Of a DNA stretch of 17,512 nucleotides, positions 7,580 to 15,556 are shown piece after piece. The stretch covers positions 1 through 17,512 of the forward strand of contig CAZSNC010000017.1 of the NCBI GenBank assembly GCA_964608405.1, written 5' to 3'. A program made the translations under genes and the position numbers. The stretch comes from GWB1-38-13 sp964608405. GTDB lineage: Bacteria > Patescibacteriota > Microgenomatia > UBA8517. Every line of letters starts with the position of its first letter. The stretch's first letter is position 1. Below the pieces are notes generated by a model. It saw nothing but the letters and a program-made list of their open reading frames with translations. It was not told the origin of the DNA and made no database searches.

Positions 7580-7588
7580 ATTATATCA
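7580..7588 (-). promoter_or_regulatory. Extended -10 promoter inside the recF stop
   Basis: TGATATAAT on the minus strand is a perfect TGnTATAAT extended -10. Its TGA (7588-7586) is the recF stop codon. The hexamer ends 7 nt before the ATG at 7572, so a transcript starting here would have essentially no leader and would serve the ~100-aa gene and nnrD. Confidence 0.5.
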
Positions 7589-8662
7589 CTCAATTTCGAC
7601 AATCTCCGCTCCCTTTATCTTCTCAATATAATGAGGATCCGCGGTTGTAATTATGGTTTGCTGTTTTTTACAAAGATCAATAACCGTCCCTCTGTGTTCA
7701 TGATCAAGCTCTGAAAAAATATCATCCAGAAGCAGTATCGGTTTTTCACCGGTTGATGTCTCAATAAAGGAAAGCTCTGCCAGTTTCAGCCATAATACAC
7801 CCATTCTTTGTTCACCCCGTGAGCCAAAAGATGCAAGGTTGACACTTTTTTTCTGATTACCACTGATGTTAAAAATTAGATCGTCCCTGTGGGGACCAAC
7901 CAAAGTTGTTGCAGCGGCAATTTCCTCCTCTTCATATTGAGAAAGTCTTCCCTCACTTATCACACTACTGTCGTATAACAAAGAATAATCCCTGTCCAAA
8001 TAATCCGGTGTAGCGTTTACATAATCGATAAACCCCCCTCTTTTAATCGTTATATATTCACCGTGCTTAATTAAAAGTTTGTCCCAATATATAAGCTGCG
8101 AGCGGGAAACCCCTTCGTCACGGATCCGCAAAAGCAGCCTATTTCTCTGCCTTAGACCTTTTTCATAAATCATAACGGACCTGCGATATTCCCTGTCGGC
8201 TTGAGAGAGAACTCCGTCTAAAAACTGTCGTCTTATCGACGGAGATTCCGTCACAAGGTCAAGGTCCCAGGGACCGAAAAGTACTGTTTTAATAACCCCT
8301 GCAAAATCCACAAGCCTCTTTGCAACCCCGTTTATCAGAAGCTTCTTTTTCTGGGCTTTCTGAATTCCTCCTCCGTGGAGATTAATCTCTCCTTTAGTTA
8401 AAACAACTTCGAGTTTTAAAGATGTTCCATCCGGTTGTATAACAGTGCCTTCAATTCTTGCGATATCGCTTGTGTAATTAATCATCTCCCTCTCAACCCG
8501 AGCTTTAAAACTTTTACCTGTGGAAAGAAGATAAAGCGCTTCCAAAATATTTGATTTTCCGGTTGCGTTGTCCCCTAAAATTACCGTCGTATTTTCCGAA
8601 AATTCAGTTCTTCTTAATCTGAAGTTGCGAAAATCTTTCAGAGATAAATTTTTAATAAGCAT
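7586..8662 (-). CDS. recF: DNA replication and repair protein RecF
   Basis: RecF is an SMC-like ATPase that binds gapped DNA and helps load RecA at stalled forks. The 358-aa protein has the Walker A motif GDNATGKSN (30-38), the ABC signature FGSRGEQ (279-285) and the Walker B motif ILLLDDIFSELD (309-320), all in the usual places and at the family length. The ATG at 8662 overlaps the stop of the upstream glycosyltransferase as TAATG, with GAGG about 8 nt before it. Its TGA forms part of the promoter of the next gene. In many bacteria recF sits beside dnaN and gyrB; here it lies among repair and glycosyltransferase genes, so the canonical origin neighbourhood is not kept. Confidence 0.95.
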   Translation of the reverse strand: MLIKNLSLKDFRNFRLRRTEFSENTTVILGDNATGKSNILEALYLLSTGKSFKARVEREMINYTSDIARIEGTVIQPDGTSLKLEVVLTKGEINLHGGGIQKAQKKKLLINGVAKRLVDFAGVIKTVLFGPWDLDLVTESPSIRRQFLDGVLSQADREYRRSVMIYEKGLRQRNRLLLRIRDEGVSRSQLIYWDKLLIKHGEYITIKRGGFIDYVNATPDYLDRDYSLLYDSSVISEGRLSQYEEEEIAAATTLVGPHRDDLIFNISGNQKKSVNLASFGSRGEQRMGVLWLKLAELSFIETSTGEKPILLLDDIFSELDHEHRGTVIDLCKKQQTIITTADPHYIEKIKGAEIVEIE

Positions 8663-9516
8663 TAGTAGTCCTCTTCCATTGAAATCAAATACTTTTTAAT
8701 CTTTTTCAATATTTTCGGCTTTCCCAAAGCAACCTTCATCCAATTAAACAATCCCGTAAATCCATTCATCTCTTTCTTCCTATAAAATGCGCCACCCATG
8801 GGGTATTCTTTAAGTTGATTGATTTCAAGTCCTGCAAAATTCTTTAAATGTAGCTTTGCTGTTTTGGTGAAGTATTTAAGCTTTCCGTCTTTTCTATAAC
8901 GCCTGAGCGAATATATATACCTGGGGTCTTTAAAAAGCATAAAAACGGCATCTTTGTTATACAGTTTCCTTACATAATCGGTATCTTCCGCAAAGGCAAC
9001 TTTTTCGTCAAAACCTCCATATTTATCAAAAGCTTTCCGGCTCACTCCAATTAAGGCTCCCAAAGCAGAAGGGCTCTCCAAAAGTTTACTTACCTCCATG
9101 CTCAAATTGATAAAGTTCGTAAGTGAAAGATCACTGCCTTTTTTAGTGTCCGGCATGCAATAAGTGGTAAAGCAATCACATCTGTTTTTCAAAATCCTGT
9201 ATCTTATTCCTTCCAAAAAATAAATTGGCAGTCTGTCATCGGCATCCATAAATATTATCCACTGACCTTTTGATAATTTGGCACCTAGATTTCTCTGGTA
9301 CGACACATTTCTTTTCCGGCTTATCGTAATTTCCATGTTCGGAAATTTATCAATGTATTTTTTTGCTTTTCTGACAGTTGCATCTTCGGATTTTCCATCA
9401 ACAACAATTACTTCAAGATCCTTAAATGTCTGCTTTGTAAGATCCTGTAAAAGTAGTGGCAGATATTTTTCTTCGTTAAGAGCAGGAATAACTATTGAAA
9501 AAAAGTGTTTGTTCAT
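8662..9516 (-). CDS. Family 2 glycosyltransferase
   Basis: A 284-aa GT-A fold glycosyltransferase, expected to move a sugar from a nucleotide-sugar donor to an envelope glycan or lipid acceptor. The N-terminal FSIVIPALNEEKYLP (6-20), the EVIVVDGKSEDAT strand-loop (35-47) and the metal-binding DADD (91-94) after WIIFM are family 2 hallmarks. No membrane anchor is obvious. I start at ATG 9516 because it overlaps the fpg TGA as ATGA and directly precedes the GT-A strand; an upstream in-frame ATG at 9540 would overlap fpg by 28 nt. It lies between fpg and recF with no gaps. Donor and acceptor cannot be read from the sequence. Confidence 0.88.
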   Translation of the reverse strand: MNKHFFSIVIPALNEEKYLPLLLQDLTKQTFKDLEVIVVDGKSEDATVRKAKKYIDKFPNMEITISRKRNVSYQRNLGAKLSKGQWIIFMDADDRLPIYFLEGIRYRILKNRCDCFTTYCMPDTKKGSDLSLTNFINLSMEVSKLLESPSALGALIGVSRKAFDKYGGFDEKVAFAEDTDYVRKLYNKDAVFMLFKDPRYIYSLRRYRKDGKLKYFTKTAKLHLKNFAGLEINQLKEYPMGGAFYRKKEMNGFTGLFNWMKVALGKPKILKKIKKYLISMEEDY

Positions 9517-10364
9517 AATATTTTTTGGCATTTGGGACAAAAATATGTACCCCTTCCCCCAAGTTTAATCTTCTTTATCAACTCTCCGCACTTTTTGCAA
9601 GGCTTGCCCTCTCTCCCGTATACAAGCGTGAAGTCTTGATACTGACCCTCTCCTCCGTCGGGGGTAACAAAGGCCAACTCGCTTGCCCCGCCTCTTCTGA
9701 TTCCCTCCTTCAAAACATTTTCGATCGATGCAAATAAAATTTTCTTTTGGGATGTTTTCAATCTGTTTGCCAGGCATTTTGGACTAATTCCTGATAGCCA
9801 AAGTGCGTCGTTGGCGTAAATATTACCAACCCCGGCCATTTTTTCCTGATCCATTAGAAGAATTTTAATTGGTGTTTTACTATTGGTTAGTAAATCGGAG
9901 AACCCCCTCTCGGTCATATCCTTTAAAAATTCCGGACCGAGTTTTCCTACAAAACTGTCTTTTTTAACCTCATCAGTCTTAACTAATTTCACCCAGCCAA
10001 ATCTTCTGTAGTCGTTGAAATATAATATTCCACCCCTGTCTAAACGAAATATTATATGTGTATGTTTTCCCGGTACCCCACCAACAACCTTTTTTGTGTA
10101 TATTGGAGTAGCCTTGAGATTAGGGCCCTGGTATATAAATTGCCCTGTCATCTTGACATGAGCAATAATTGAATAGCCTTTATCGAGATTCATTATCAAG
10201 GCTTTTCCAAATCTCTCAATACTTGTGAATCTGCTACCGATAATTTTATCCTTTCCTTCGATCTCAAACTTCGGATGTCTGATTTCAAATTCTTCAATAA
10301 CGTGGCCGACAATAAACTTCTCGAGTTGTAATCTTATTGATTCTACTTCGGGTAATTCAGGCAT
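9513..10364 (-). CDS. mutM: Formamidopyrimidine-DNA glycosylase (Fpg/MutM)
   Basis: Excises oxidised purines such as 8-oxoguanine and nicks the abasic site by beta/delta elimination. The product starts MPELPEVE, giving the catalytic Pro2 and Glu3, with Lys54 in the family's FGK position. A helix-two-turn-helix segment contains GVGNIYANDALW. The C-terminal zinc finger is complete: C256-x2-C259 and C276-x2-C279. The 283-aa length is close to the family norm of about 270. It begins 6 nt after the GT4 gene with no Shine-Dalgarno sequence, and its TGA overlaps the GT2 start codon (ATGA). Together with the nearby exonuclease and RecF it forms a repair-rich cluster. Confidence 0.96.
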   Translation of the reverse strand: MPELPEVESIRLQLEKFIVGHVIEEFEIRHPKFEIEGKDKIIGSRFTSIERFGKALIMNLDKGYSIIAHVKMTGQFIYQGPNLKATPIYTKKVVGGVPGKHTHIIFRLDRGGILYFNDYRRFGWVKLVKTDEVKKDSFVGKLGPEFLKDMTERGFSDLLTNSKTPIKILLMDQEKMAGVGNIYANDALWLSGISPKCLANRLKTSQKKILFASIENVLKEGIRRGGASELAFVTPDGGEGQYQDFTLVYGREGKPCKKCGELIKKIKLGGRGTYFCPKCQKIL

Positions 10365-10370
10365 AATATA

Positions 10371-11495
10371 TTATTTTTTTATATTCTCAGATACGATTTT
10401 CTTTATTTTCCTTACAAATATCTCTTTATCAAACATTTTTCCCCTTGCGACACAATCTTCGGGTCTGATTTTGAGAGTATTATATCGCTTAATCGCGCCA
10501 ATTAACGAATCTGCAGTCGACTCATTAAAAAAGACTGCCGTTTTGCCATCAACAAGGGTTTCTGTTACTCCTCCCGATTTATATGCGATAACTCCGGTCC
10601 CGACTCCATTAACTTCCAAGTTGAGCATTCCGAAGTCTTCCTGAAGCGACGGAGAAATATAAGCTTTGGCGTTTTTAATCAAGTTCCATTTTTCTTCCTG
10701 GCTAACTTCACCCAAAAATTCAACCGTATTACCTGCTATAGCGCGAAGTTCTGCTTCCGAACCGGAAAAACCCCTGCCAAAGACCTTAAGCGGCAGATTT
10801 AATTTTGTACACACCTCAATCGCCAAATCAAATCTCTTTGCCCTTGCAAGCCTTCCCCCCGTTAAATAGTAATTTCGTTTGTTTGCCGGAATCGGTTTTC
10901 CAATATTGGGGACATCAATCGGCGGTTGTATAACTACCGCAATTCTTCTGTAAAACTTTACTATCCGGGATGCAATCTCCTGTGAGTTGGCAATAATAAT
11001 ATCGGGTATTTGCGCATTCAGGTAATCTCTAAGTCGAATAAAGTGCATCGGAACCTTCCCTAATACCAATAGAATTCTTCTGATAATCCCTCTGTTCCAT
11101 TTGTTGGCTGTAGCATAGCCGTATAAGTACCTTGGAGGTGTGTGGCAATAGCAAATGTGGAGTGTCTTACTTCCTTTTTTAAAAAGGTTCACTGCGGAAT
11201 AATTTCCCGCCATTGAAACAATTACCAAGTCATATGCGGATAAATCAAGCTTTCTGAAAAACAAATAGTCTACAAACCTAAACATACTGATCATTTTTGC
11301 CTGAAACGGGACCCAGGCATGAATTAATGCTTTTATTTTCCAGTTTTTAAAACGTTCCTTGTGAGGACCTAAATATTTCGGCAGATACACAAGCGTATAT
11401 ACATCGGAGTCCGGGTACATCTCATGTAGGGTCTCGAGGACTTTCTCCGCCCCACCGTATTCTTTAATATAATCCTGAACTAAAGCTACTTTCAT
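10371..11495 (-). CDS. Family 4 glycosyltransferase
   Basis: A 374-aa GT-B fold glycosyltransferase of the GT4 type, probably acting on a cell-surface polysaccharide or glycolipid at the inner face of the membrane. The N-terminal MKVALVQDYIKEYGGAEKV carries the glycine-rich acceptor-domain loop. The C-terminal donor domain shows the E-x7-E region within EDFGMLNLEVNG and a GGVTETLVDG loop. There is no signal peptide. The ATG lies one base after the TAA of the exonuclease gene (TAAtATG), so translation is probably coupled. Donor and product are unknown. Sitting between two DNA-repair genes, it may reflect genome compaction rather than a shared pathway. Confidence 0.9.
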   Translation of the reverse strand: MKVALVQDYIKEYGGAEKVLETLHEMYPDSDVYTLVYLPKYLGPHKERFKNWKIKALIHAWVPFQAKMISMFRFVDYLFFRKLDLSAYDLVIVSMAGNYSAVNLFKKGSKTLHICYCHTPPRYLYGYATANKWNRGIIRRILLVLGKVPMHFIRLRDYLNAQIPDIIIANSQEIASRIVKFYRRIAVVIQPPIDVPNIGKPIPANKRNYYLTGGRLARAKRFDLAIEVCTKLNLPLKVFGRGFSGSEAELRAIAGNTVEFLGEVSQEEKWNLIKNAKAYISPSLQEDFGMLNLEVNGVGTGVIAYKSGGVTETLVDGKTAVFFNESTADSLIGAIKRYNTLKIRPEDCVARGKMFDKEIFVRKIKKIVSENIKK

Positions 11496-11496
11496 A

Positions 11497-12888
11497 TTAA
11501 AAAAGACTCCCTTGTTGCGTTATTGAAAGCTGTTTTTTTATTTTATGAAATTCATTCCATCTTCCCATTTCGCTCGCTACTTTCAACTCCAGTTCAAGTT
11601 TTGTAACCCGTATATTTTCACTTTGTACCTTTATCCATTCCACTTCATCGTCGGATGCGTCATATATCCCACTCCAGCCTTTATCTGTTTTAATCTGCCA
11701 GACTCCCATAACTTCAACCAAGGTTCCACGGATAGCAAATTTACCGTAGTAGGACTTGAATTTGTCTGTCTCCGAATATTTCACTTCGTCCAATTTCTCT
11801 TTTTTAAAAACATCGTTAAACATCAGGGACGTTTTTTTATCGGCAAGAATATCAATATCGTCAACTCCCATATCAAGTCCCTGCAAAACCAGAGAAGCAG
11901 TTCCACGAATTGCATACTTTGTGTTTTTAAAGTTTTTTGCAATTAAAAGGGCAACCTCCTCGATATCGGTTTTACTTAAGTTCTTCTTAAGTCCCAAGAT
12001 TATTTCCGGATCGGCACTTTTACCCATGATTCTGTTTGTCAGTGTTTTAAATCCATAAGAAATAAATAGTTTAATTGCATCTTCACTCCCCAAATCCCAT
12101 TTCTTCATTTTCAAAAAATCAATTTTAATTGGAACGTCAATATGTATTGTTGCTAAATCGTGTGACATGTCGGCCATGTCTTTTCCTTTTTCCAGTTTTT
12201 CCTTTGTTTTTCCAACTATCTCATCAAGGTGTTTATAGATATTGTCCTTAGTTTTATATTTTGAAATCAAATTAATAGTTGTTTTTGGACCTATTCCAGG
12301 TACACCCGGATAATTGTCCGAGGAGTCTCCAACAAGCGCTTTGTAGTCAATGATCTGAATGGGTTTGAAGCCAAATTCGTGTTCAACCTCATCTACATCG
12401 TAAAGTTTTCCGTCTTTCAATCCTTTAACAGGAACATACACTTTAACTTTCTTGTTAATCAGTTGGAAAATATCCCTATCCCCTGTAATAATTACCACTT
12501 CATTAATTTTCGATTTTTTATAAGTTACTGCTTGTTTTGAAAGTGTCCCGATAACATCATCCGCCTCATATCCGGCTTTTTCGTAAACAGGAATACCAAA
12601 AGAATCTAAAACATCGTGAATCTTGGCAATTTGAGATGTCAGAAATTCATCCATCTCGGGCCTTTGGGCTTGGTAATAAACGTATTTTTCCCTTCGGAAG
12701 GTTTTTTCCGGTCTGTCAAAACAAACTGCTAAATGTGTCGGTTTTAAATCATTGATAAGCCCCAATAACATGGAGACAAACCCATATACAGCATTTATCG
12801 GTTCGCCGGATTTTGTTGTTAAGGGAGGTAGTGCATGATATGCACGATGCATGATTGCGTTTCCATCAATGATTACAAGTTTGTTCAT
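11497..12888 (-). CDS. 5'-3' exonuclease fused to a nucleotidyltransferase domain
   Basis: Residues 1-290 match the 5'-3' exonuclease (flap nuclease) of DNA polymerase I: DGNAIMHRAYHALP (8-21), CFDRP (56-60), YEADDVIG (107-114), GDRD (136-139) and GDSSDNYPGVPGIGPKT (187-203), which covers the helix-3-turn-helix region. The metal-binding acids D8, D58, E108, D110, D111, D137, D139, D188 and D191 are all present. There is no polymerase domain. Residues ~305-463 instead look like a small nucleotidyltransferase: RGTAS (328-332), DDIDIL (343-348) and a third acid in VEV (E392), fitting hG[GS]-x(9-13)-Dh[DE]h plus h[DE]h with Thr for Ser. Expected roles are removing RNA primers or flaps, with an unknown nucleotidyl transfer. 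Both parts are in one uninterrupted frame. It is the first gene of its cluster. Confidence 0.88.
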   Translation of the reverse strand: MNKLVIIDGNAIMHRAYHALPPLTTKSGEPINAVYGFVSMLLGLINDLKPTHLAVCFDRPEKTFRREKYVYYQAQRPEMDEFLTSQIAKIHDVLDSFGIPVYEKAGYEADDVIGTLSKQAVTYKKSKINEVVIITGDRDIFQLINKKVKVYVPVKGLKDGKLYDVDEVEHEFGFKPIQIIDYKALVGDSSDNYPGVPGIGPKTTINLISKYKTKDNIYKHLDEIVGKTKEKLEKGKDMADMSHDLATIHIDVPIKIDFLKMKKWDLGSEDAIKLFISYGFKTLTNRIMGKSADPEIILGLKKNLSKTDIEEVALLIAKNFKNTKYAIRGTASLVLQGLDMGVDDIDILADKKTSLMFNDVFKKEKLDEVKYSETDKFKSYYGKFAIRGTLVEVMGVWQIKTDKGWSGIYDASDDEVEWIKVQSENIRVTKLELELKVASEMGRWNEFHKIKKQLSITQQGSLF

Positions 12889-12900
12889 AGCAATCTCTTG

Positions 12901-12909
12901 ATTGTACCA
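12901..12909 (-). promoter_or_regulatory. Extended -10 promoter of the exonuclease cluster
   Basis: TGGTACAAT on the minus strand fits an extended -10 (TGnTACAAT). The hexamer ends 12 nt before the ATG at 12888, predicting a leader of about 5-6 nt. The 106-bp gap to ftsH holds no clear terminator or other gene, only AT-rich sequence and a short element also found near 15060. Confidence 0.5.
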
Positions 12910-12994
12910 AGTTGGGCGTAATTAATGAAGTTCGGGGCTCAGTATTTTTTAAAGGATATATAAAACCGTTAATTGAATATGGTTAAAAAGTAGA

Positions 12995-14944
12995 TTATGG
13001 CTTTTTTCCGACAATTTTCTCAAAACCTTCTTTATCTAAAGTCTCGTCAATTAGAAGTGCCTTGGCAACCTGGTTTAACTTTATTTTATGTTTTCCAACA
13101 AGAGCAACCGCCTCTTTGTAGGATGCGTCGACAATCCTTTTTATCTCGAAATCAACTTTTTCCAGCATTGCTGGACTGATGTTGGCAGGTTCGTAAAACA
13201 TCGCCTTCCCCATTTCATCGCTGTCATACTGCGGACCCAGATTAATCGGTCCTAAAGGGCTCATTCCAAACTCAACAACCATCGCACGGGCAAGACGAGT
13301 CGCCTGTTCGATATCGTTACTGGCACCTGACGTCATCTCCTTAAAGATAAGTTCTTCTGCGGCACGTCCGCCAAGCATGGCTGTTATCTGCTCCCCAATT
13401 CTCGATTTTGTTTCGTGCGTCCTGTCGGCGGCAGGGGGAATTAAGGTGTGTCCCAAACTCATTCCCCTGGCAACAATCGATATCCTTTGAACCGGATCCA
13501 TATGTTTTAGAAAATGTGTAACAATCGCATGTCCCGCTTCATGATATGCGGTAATTTTCTTATCTTCATCTGATTGCATTCTTTTTTTGGCGGGACCAAG
13601 CTTTACTTTTGTTGCTGCTTCATCAATATCCTTTTGCTCAATTGCTTCTTTGTCATCCCGGGCAGCTAAAATTGCCGCTTCGTTTAACATATTTTCAAGA
13701 TCGGCTCCGGAAAAACCGACTGTTGAATCAGCTATTTTCTCCCAGTTAATACCATCTACAAATTTCTTTCCCTTGGCGTGGATCTTAAGTATCGCCAACC
13801 TTCCGTCTTTGTCCGGCATATCAAGCATTACCCTTCGGTCAAACCTGCCGGGACGAAGCAGTGCCGGATCCAAAAGGTCACCCCTATTGGTGGCGGCTAC
13901 AACCACAACATTGTCATTAGGAGTAAAACCGTCCATTTCCACAAGGATCTGGTTTAATGTTTGTTCTCTTTCGTCATGTCCCCCAACAAAACCTCTGCCG
14001 CGCTGTCTTCCAATAGCATCAATCTCATCAATAAAAATTATTGAAGGAGCTTGTGACTTTGCTGTTGCAAAAAGATCACGAACCCTGGATGCCCCAACTC
14101 CGACAAGCATTTCCATAAATTCCGATCCTGCCATCGAAAAGAAAGGAACCGCCGCTTCTCCGGCTACGGCTCGGGCAAGAAGGGTTTTCCCAACTCCGGC
14201 AGGTCCGAATAAAAGCACCCCTTTAGGGGTTCTCGCACCGATTTTTCTGTACTTCCCGGGATTTTTCAAGAAATCTACAATCTCAACCAATTCTTTTTTT
14301 GCATCATCAACACCTGCAACATCGGCAAATGTAACGTTTTGCTTCCCCTTCGAAAAGAGTTTTGCCTTCGATCTTCCGAAAGAGAAAATATCCTGTGCGC
14401 TTCTGTTTTGAGCACGAAGAATGACAAAGAAAAGGATTCCGGTCACAACTATCGGAATGAGTATCCCCATAATTCCACCAAGACTCTCCGAAAGCGACTG
14501 GTCGATAACGGTGTATTTTATATCCGATGGTTTCTTTCCGATTTTTTCGAGAAGCCCTGAAAGTGTGTCTGTTTTTTCCATTGTGGTTGTTTTGACCGTT
14601 CCGTCCTGGTAGGTTAAAACCAACTTGGTATTTTGAACGACAACCTCTTTAACTTTATTGTCTTTGATGTCGGACATTGCTTGGGAGACATCCAGTTTTT
14701 GAGTTGAATTGGCTATTTCAAAAGCCGAAAGCAGGAAAGGTGCAAAAAATATAAAAATAAAGAAGGCTATGATTACTTTCCAGAGATTGATTTTTACCTT
14801 CAATTCGACACCTTTCTTCTGATTTTTATCATCAGACCCTTTTGACTTAGTCTTTTCTTTCTTTGCGTCACCCTTGGATTCTTTCTTCATTATCTTCTCC
14901 AAGTCTTTAGGATCTTTTACTTTTATAAATTTAATCGGAAACAT
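12995..14944 (-). CDS. ftsH: ATP-dependent zinc metalloprotease FtsH
   Basis: Membrane-anchored AAA+ protease that unfolds and degrades misassembled membrane proteins and some soluble regulators. The 649-aa protein has TM1 at about 57-76, an extracytoplasmic domain at about 77-155 and TM2 at about 157-177. The AAA module follows, with Walker A GPAGVGKT (247-254), Walker B IIFIDEID (302-309) and the second region of homology DPALLRPGRFDRR (359-371). The zinc protease motif is HEAGH (468-472), with the usual downstream region GRAAEELIF. It carries an unusual ~50-residue, lysine-rich N-terminal tail before TM1. It appears to be a single-gene unit with its own extended -10 promoter. The assignment is certain. 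Confidence 0.97.
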   Translation of the reverse strand: MFPIKFIKVKDPKDLEKIMKKESKGDAKKEKTKSKGSDDKNQKKGVELKVKINLWKVIIAFFIFIFFAPFLLSAFEIANSTQKLDVSQAMSDIKDNKVKEVVVQNTKLVLTYQDGTVKTTTMEKTDTLSGLLEKIGKKPSDIKYTVIDQSLSESLGGIMGILIPIVVTGILFFVILRAQNRSAQDIFSFGRSKAKLFSKGKQNVTFADVAGVDDAKKELVEIVDFLKNPGKYRKIGARTPKGVLLFGPAGVGKTLLARAVAGEAAVPFFSMAGSEFMEMLVGVGASRVRDLFATAKSQAPSIIFIDEIDAIGRQRGRGFVGGHDEREQTLNQILVEMDGFTPNDNVVVVAATNRGDLLDPALLRPGRFDRRVMLDMPDKDGRLAILKIHAKGKKFVDGINWEKIADSTVGFSGADLENMLNEAAILAARDDKEAIEQKDIDEAATKVKLGPAKKRMQSDEDKKITAYHEAGHAIVTHFLKHMDPVQRISIVARGMSLGHTLIPPAADRTHETKSRIGEQITAMLGGRAAEELIFKEMTSGASNDIEQATRLARAMVVEFGMSPLGPINLGPQYDSDEMGKAMFYEPANISPAMLEKVDFEIKRIVDASYKEAVALVGKHKIKLNQVAKALLIDETLDKEGFEKIVGKKP

Positions 14945-14961
14945 AATAATTTGACTGATGC

Positions 14962-14970
14962 ATTATATCA
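14962..14970 (-). promoter_or_regulatory. Extended -10 promoter of ftsH
   Basis: TGATATAAT on the minus strand is the same nine bases found at the recF stop. The hexamer ends 17 nt before the ftsH ATG, giving a predicted leader of about 10-11 nt. A weak TTAGTA lies 17 bp upstream. The rest of the gap (14971-15099) is AT-rich, and I see no gene in it. Confidence 0.5.
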
Positions 14971-15099
14971 CAGCAGTGGAATATTACTAACATCTTAAAA
15001 ATCGTTTGTTGTATATATTATTTCAGAAATTTAACAATAAATATAGATTACAAATAATGCCGTTAATTGGGTATGTTTTGCCAATAAAGAGTAATATTA

Positions 15100-15480
15100 T
15101 TAACTGACTCTTGAGCCGTTGGGGACTTTTTCGGAAAGTGAAAACGTAACAGGTTTTTCAAAAATTTCCTCCCCCTCAACAACCAAAAAAGGTTTATCAG
15201 ATTTTTCAACACCCATTAACATCATTCCCTGAGAATAATCTCCGTCTGGACCAATTTTTTTTGGCTCCAAGTTGGTCACGAAAGGAAATTGTTTTCCTAT
15301 TAAATCCTCGGGTTTATAAAAATGCATGATTCCGGCAAAGATTGTCCTTTCCCCTATTTCGCTTCCAAGATCTACTTTAAGTTTCATTACCCAATGACTC
15401 CATTCTGGAATTTCAGCTTCTAAAACAGTTCCGATTCGAATATCAAACTTCTGAAAATCTTTTATAGATACTGTATCCAT
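15100..15480 (-). CDS. Stand-alone tRNA-binding OB-fold protein (MetRS C-terminal/CsaA type)
   Basis: A 126-aa single-domain protein resembling the C-terminal dimerisation/tRNA-binding domain of bacterial MetRS and the Trbp111/CsaA group. The key stretches are FQKFDIRIGTVLEAE (9-23), a VDLGSEIGERTIFAGI strand pair (36-51), YKPEDLIGK (55-63), VTNLEPKKI (68-76) and SQGMMLM (83-89). SQGM favours the MetRS-C/EMAPII side over CsaA. It probably binds tRNA non-specifically or assists a synthetase in trans. A TGTTATTAT extended -10 ends 7 nt before the ATG, so the transcript is probably leaderless. It lies near trpS and a CAU tRNA, a loose translation group. Whether this genome's MetRS lacks its own C-terminal domain cannot be seen here. 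Confidence 0.85.
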   Translation of the reverse strand: MDTVSIKDFQKFDIRIGTVLEAEIPEWSHWVMKLKVDLGSEIGERTIFAGIMHFYKPEDLIGKQFPFVTNLEPKKIGPDGDYSQGMMLMGVEKSDKPFLVVEGEEIFEKPVTFSLSEKVPNGSRVS

Positions 15481-15487
15481 AATAAAA

Positions 15488-15496
15488 ATAATAACA
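15488..15496 (-). promoter_or_regulatory. Extended -10 promoter of the tRNA-binding protein gene
   Basis: TGTTATTAT on the minus strand (TGn plus a 5/6 match to TATAAT). It ends 7 nt before the ATG at 15480, so transcription would start at or one base before the start codon. No convincing -35 is present, as expected for an extended -10. Confidence 0.5.
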
Positions 15497-15556
15497 CAAA
15501 ATATTAATGTTTTATTACAGGAGTAATTTTATTCTTGACCACCTTAATTTAGCTAA

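Noticed and set aside
9517..9540. An upstream ATG at 9540 for the GT2 gene
   Set aside because: It overlaps fpg by 28 nt; ATG 9516 forms a neat ATGA overlap and directly precedes the conserved first strand.
11545..11946. A plus-strand frame opposite the nucleotidyltransferase domain, considered as a separate gene
   Set aside because: It is antisense to the conserved NTase motif region, with no promoter or motif of its own.
13587..14411. A 274-codon open frame on the plus strand opposite ftsH
   Set aside because: It lies wholly antisense to conserved ftsH codons, has low-complexity Ser/Pro/Ala-rich content and shows no motif; it is a shadow of the real gene.
15066..15085. An ATTGG/CCAAT hairpin as a terminator after the tRNA-binding protein gene
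   Set aside because: The 5-bp AT-rich stem has a 10-nt loop and no T-tract, which is too weak to call.
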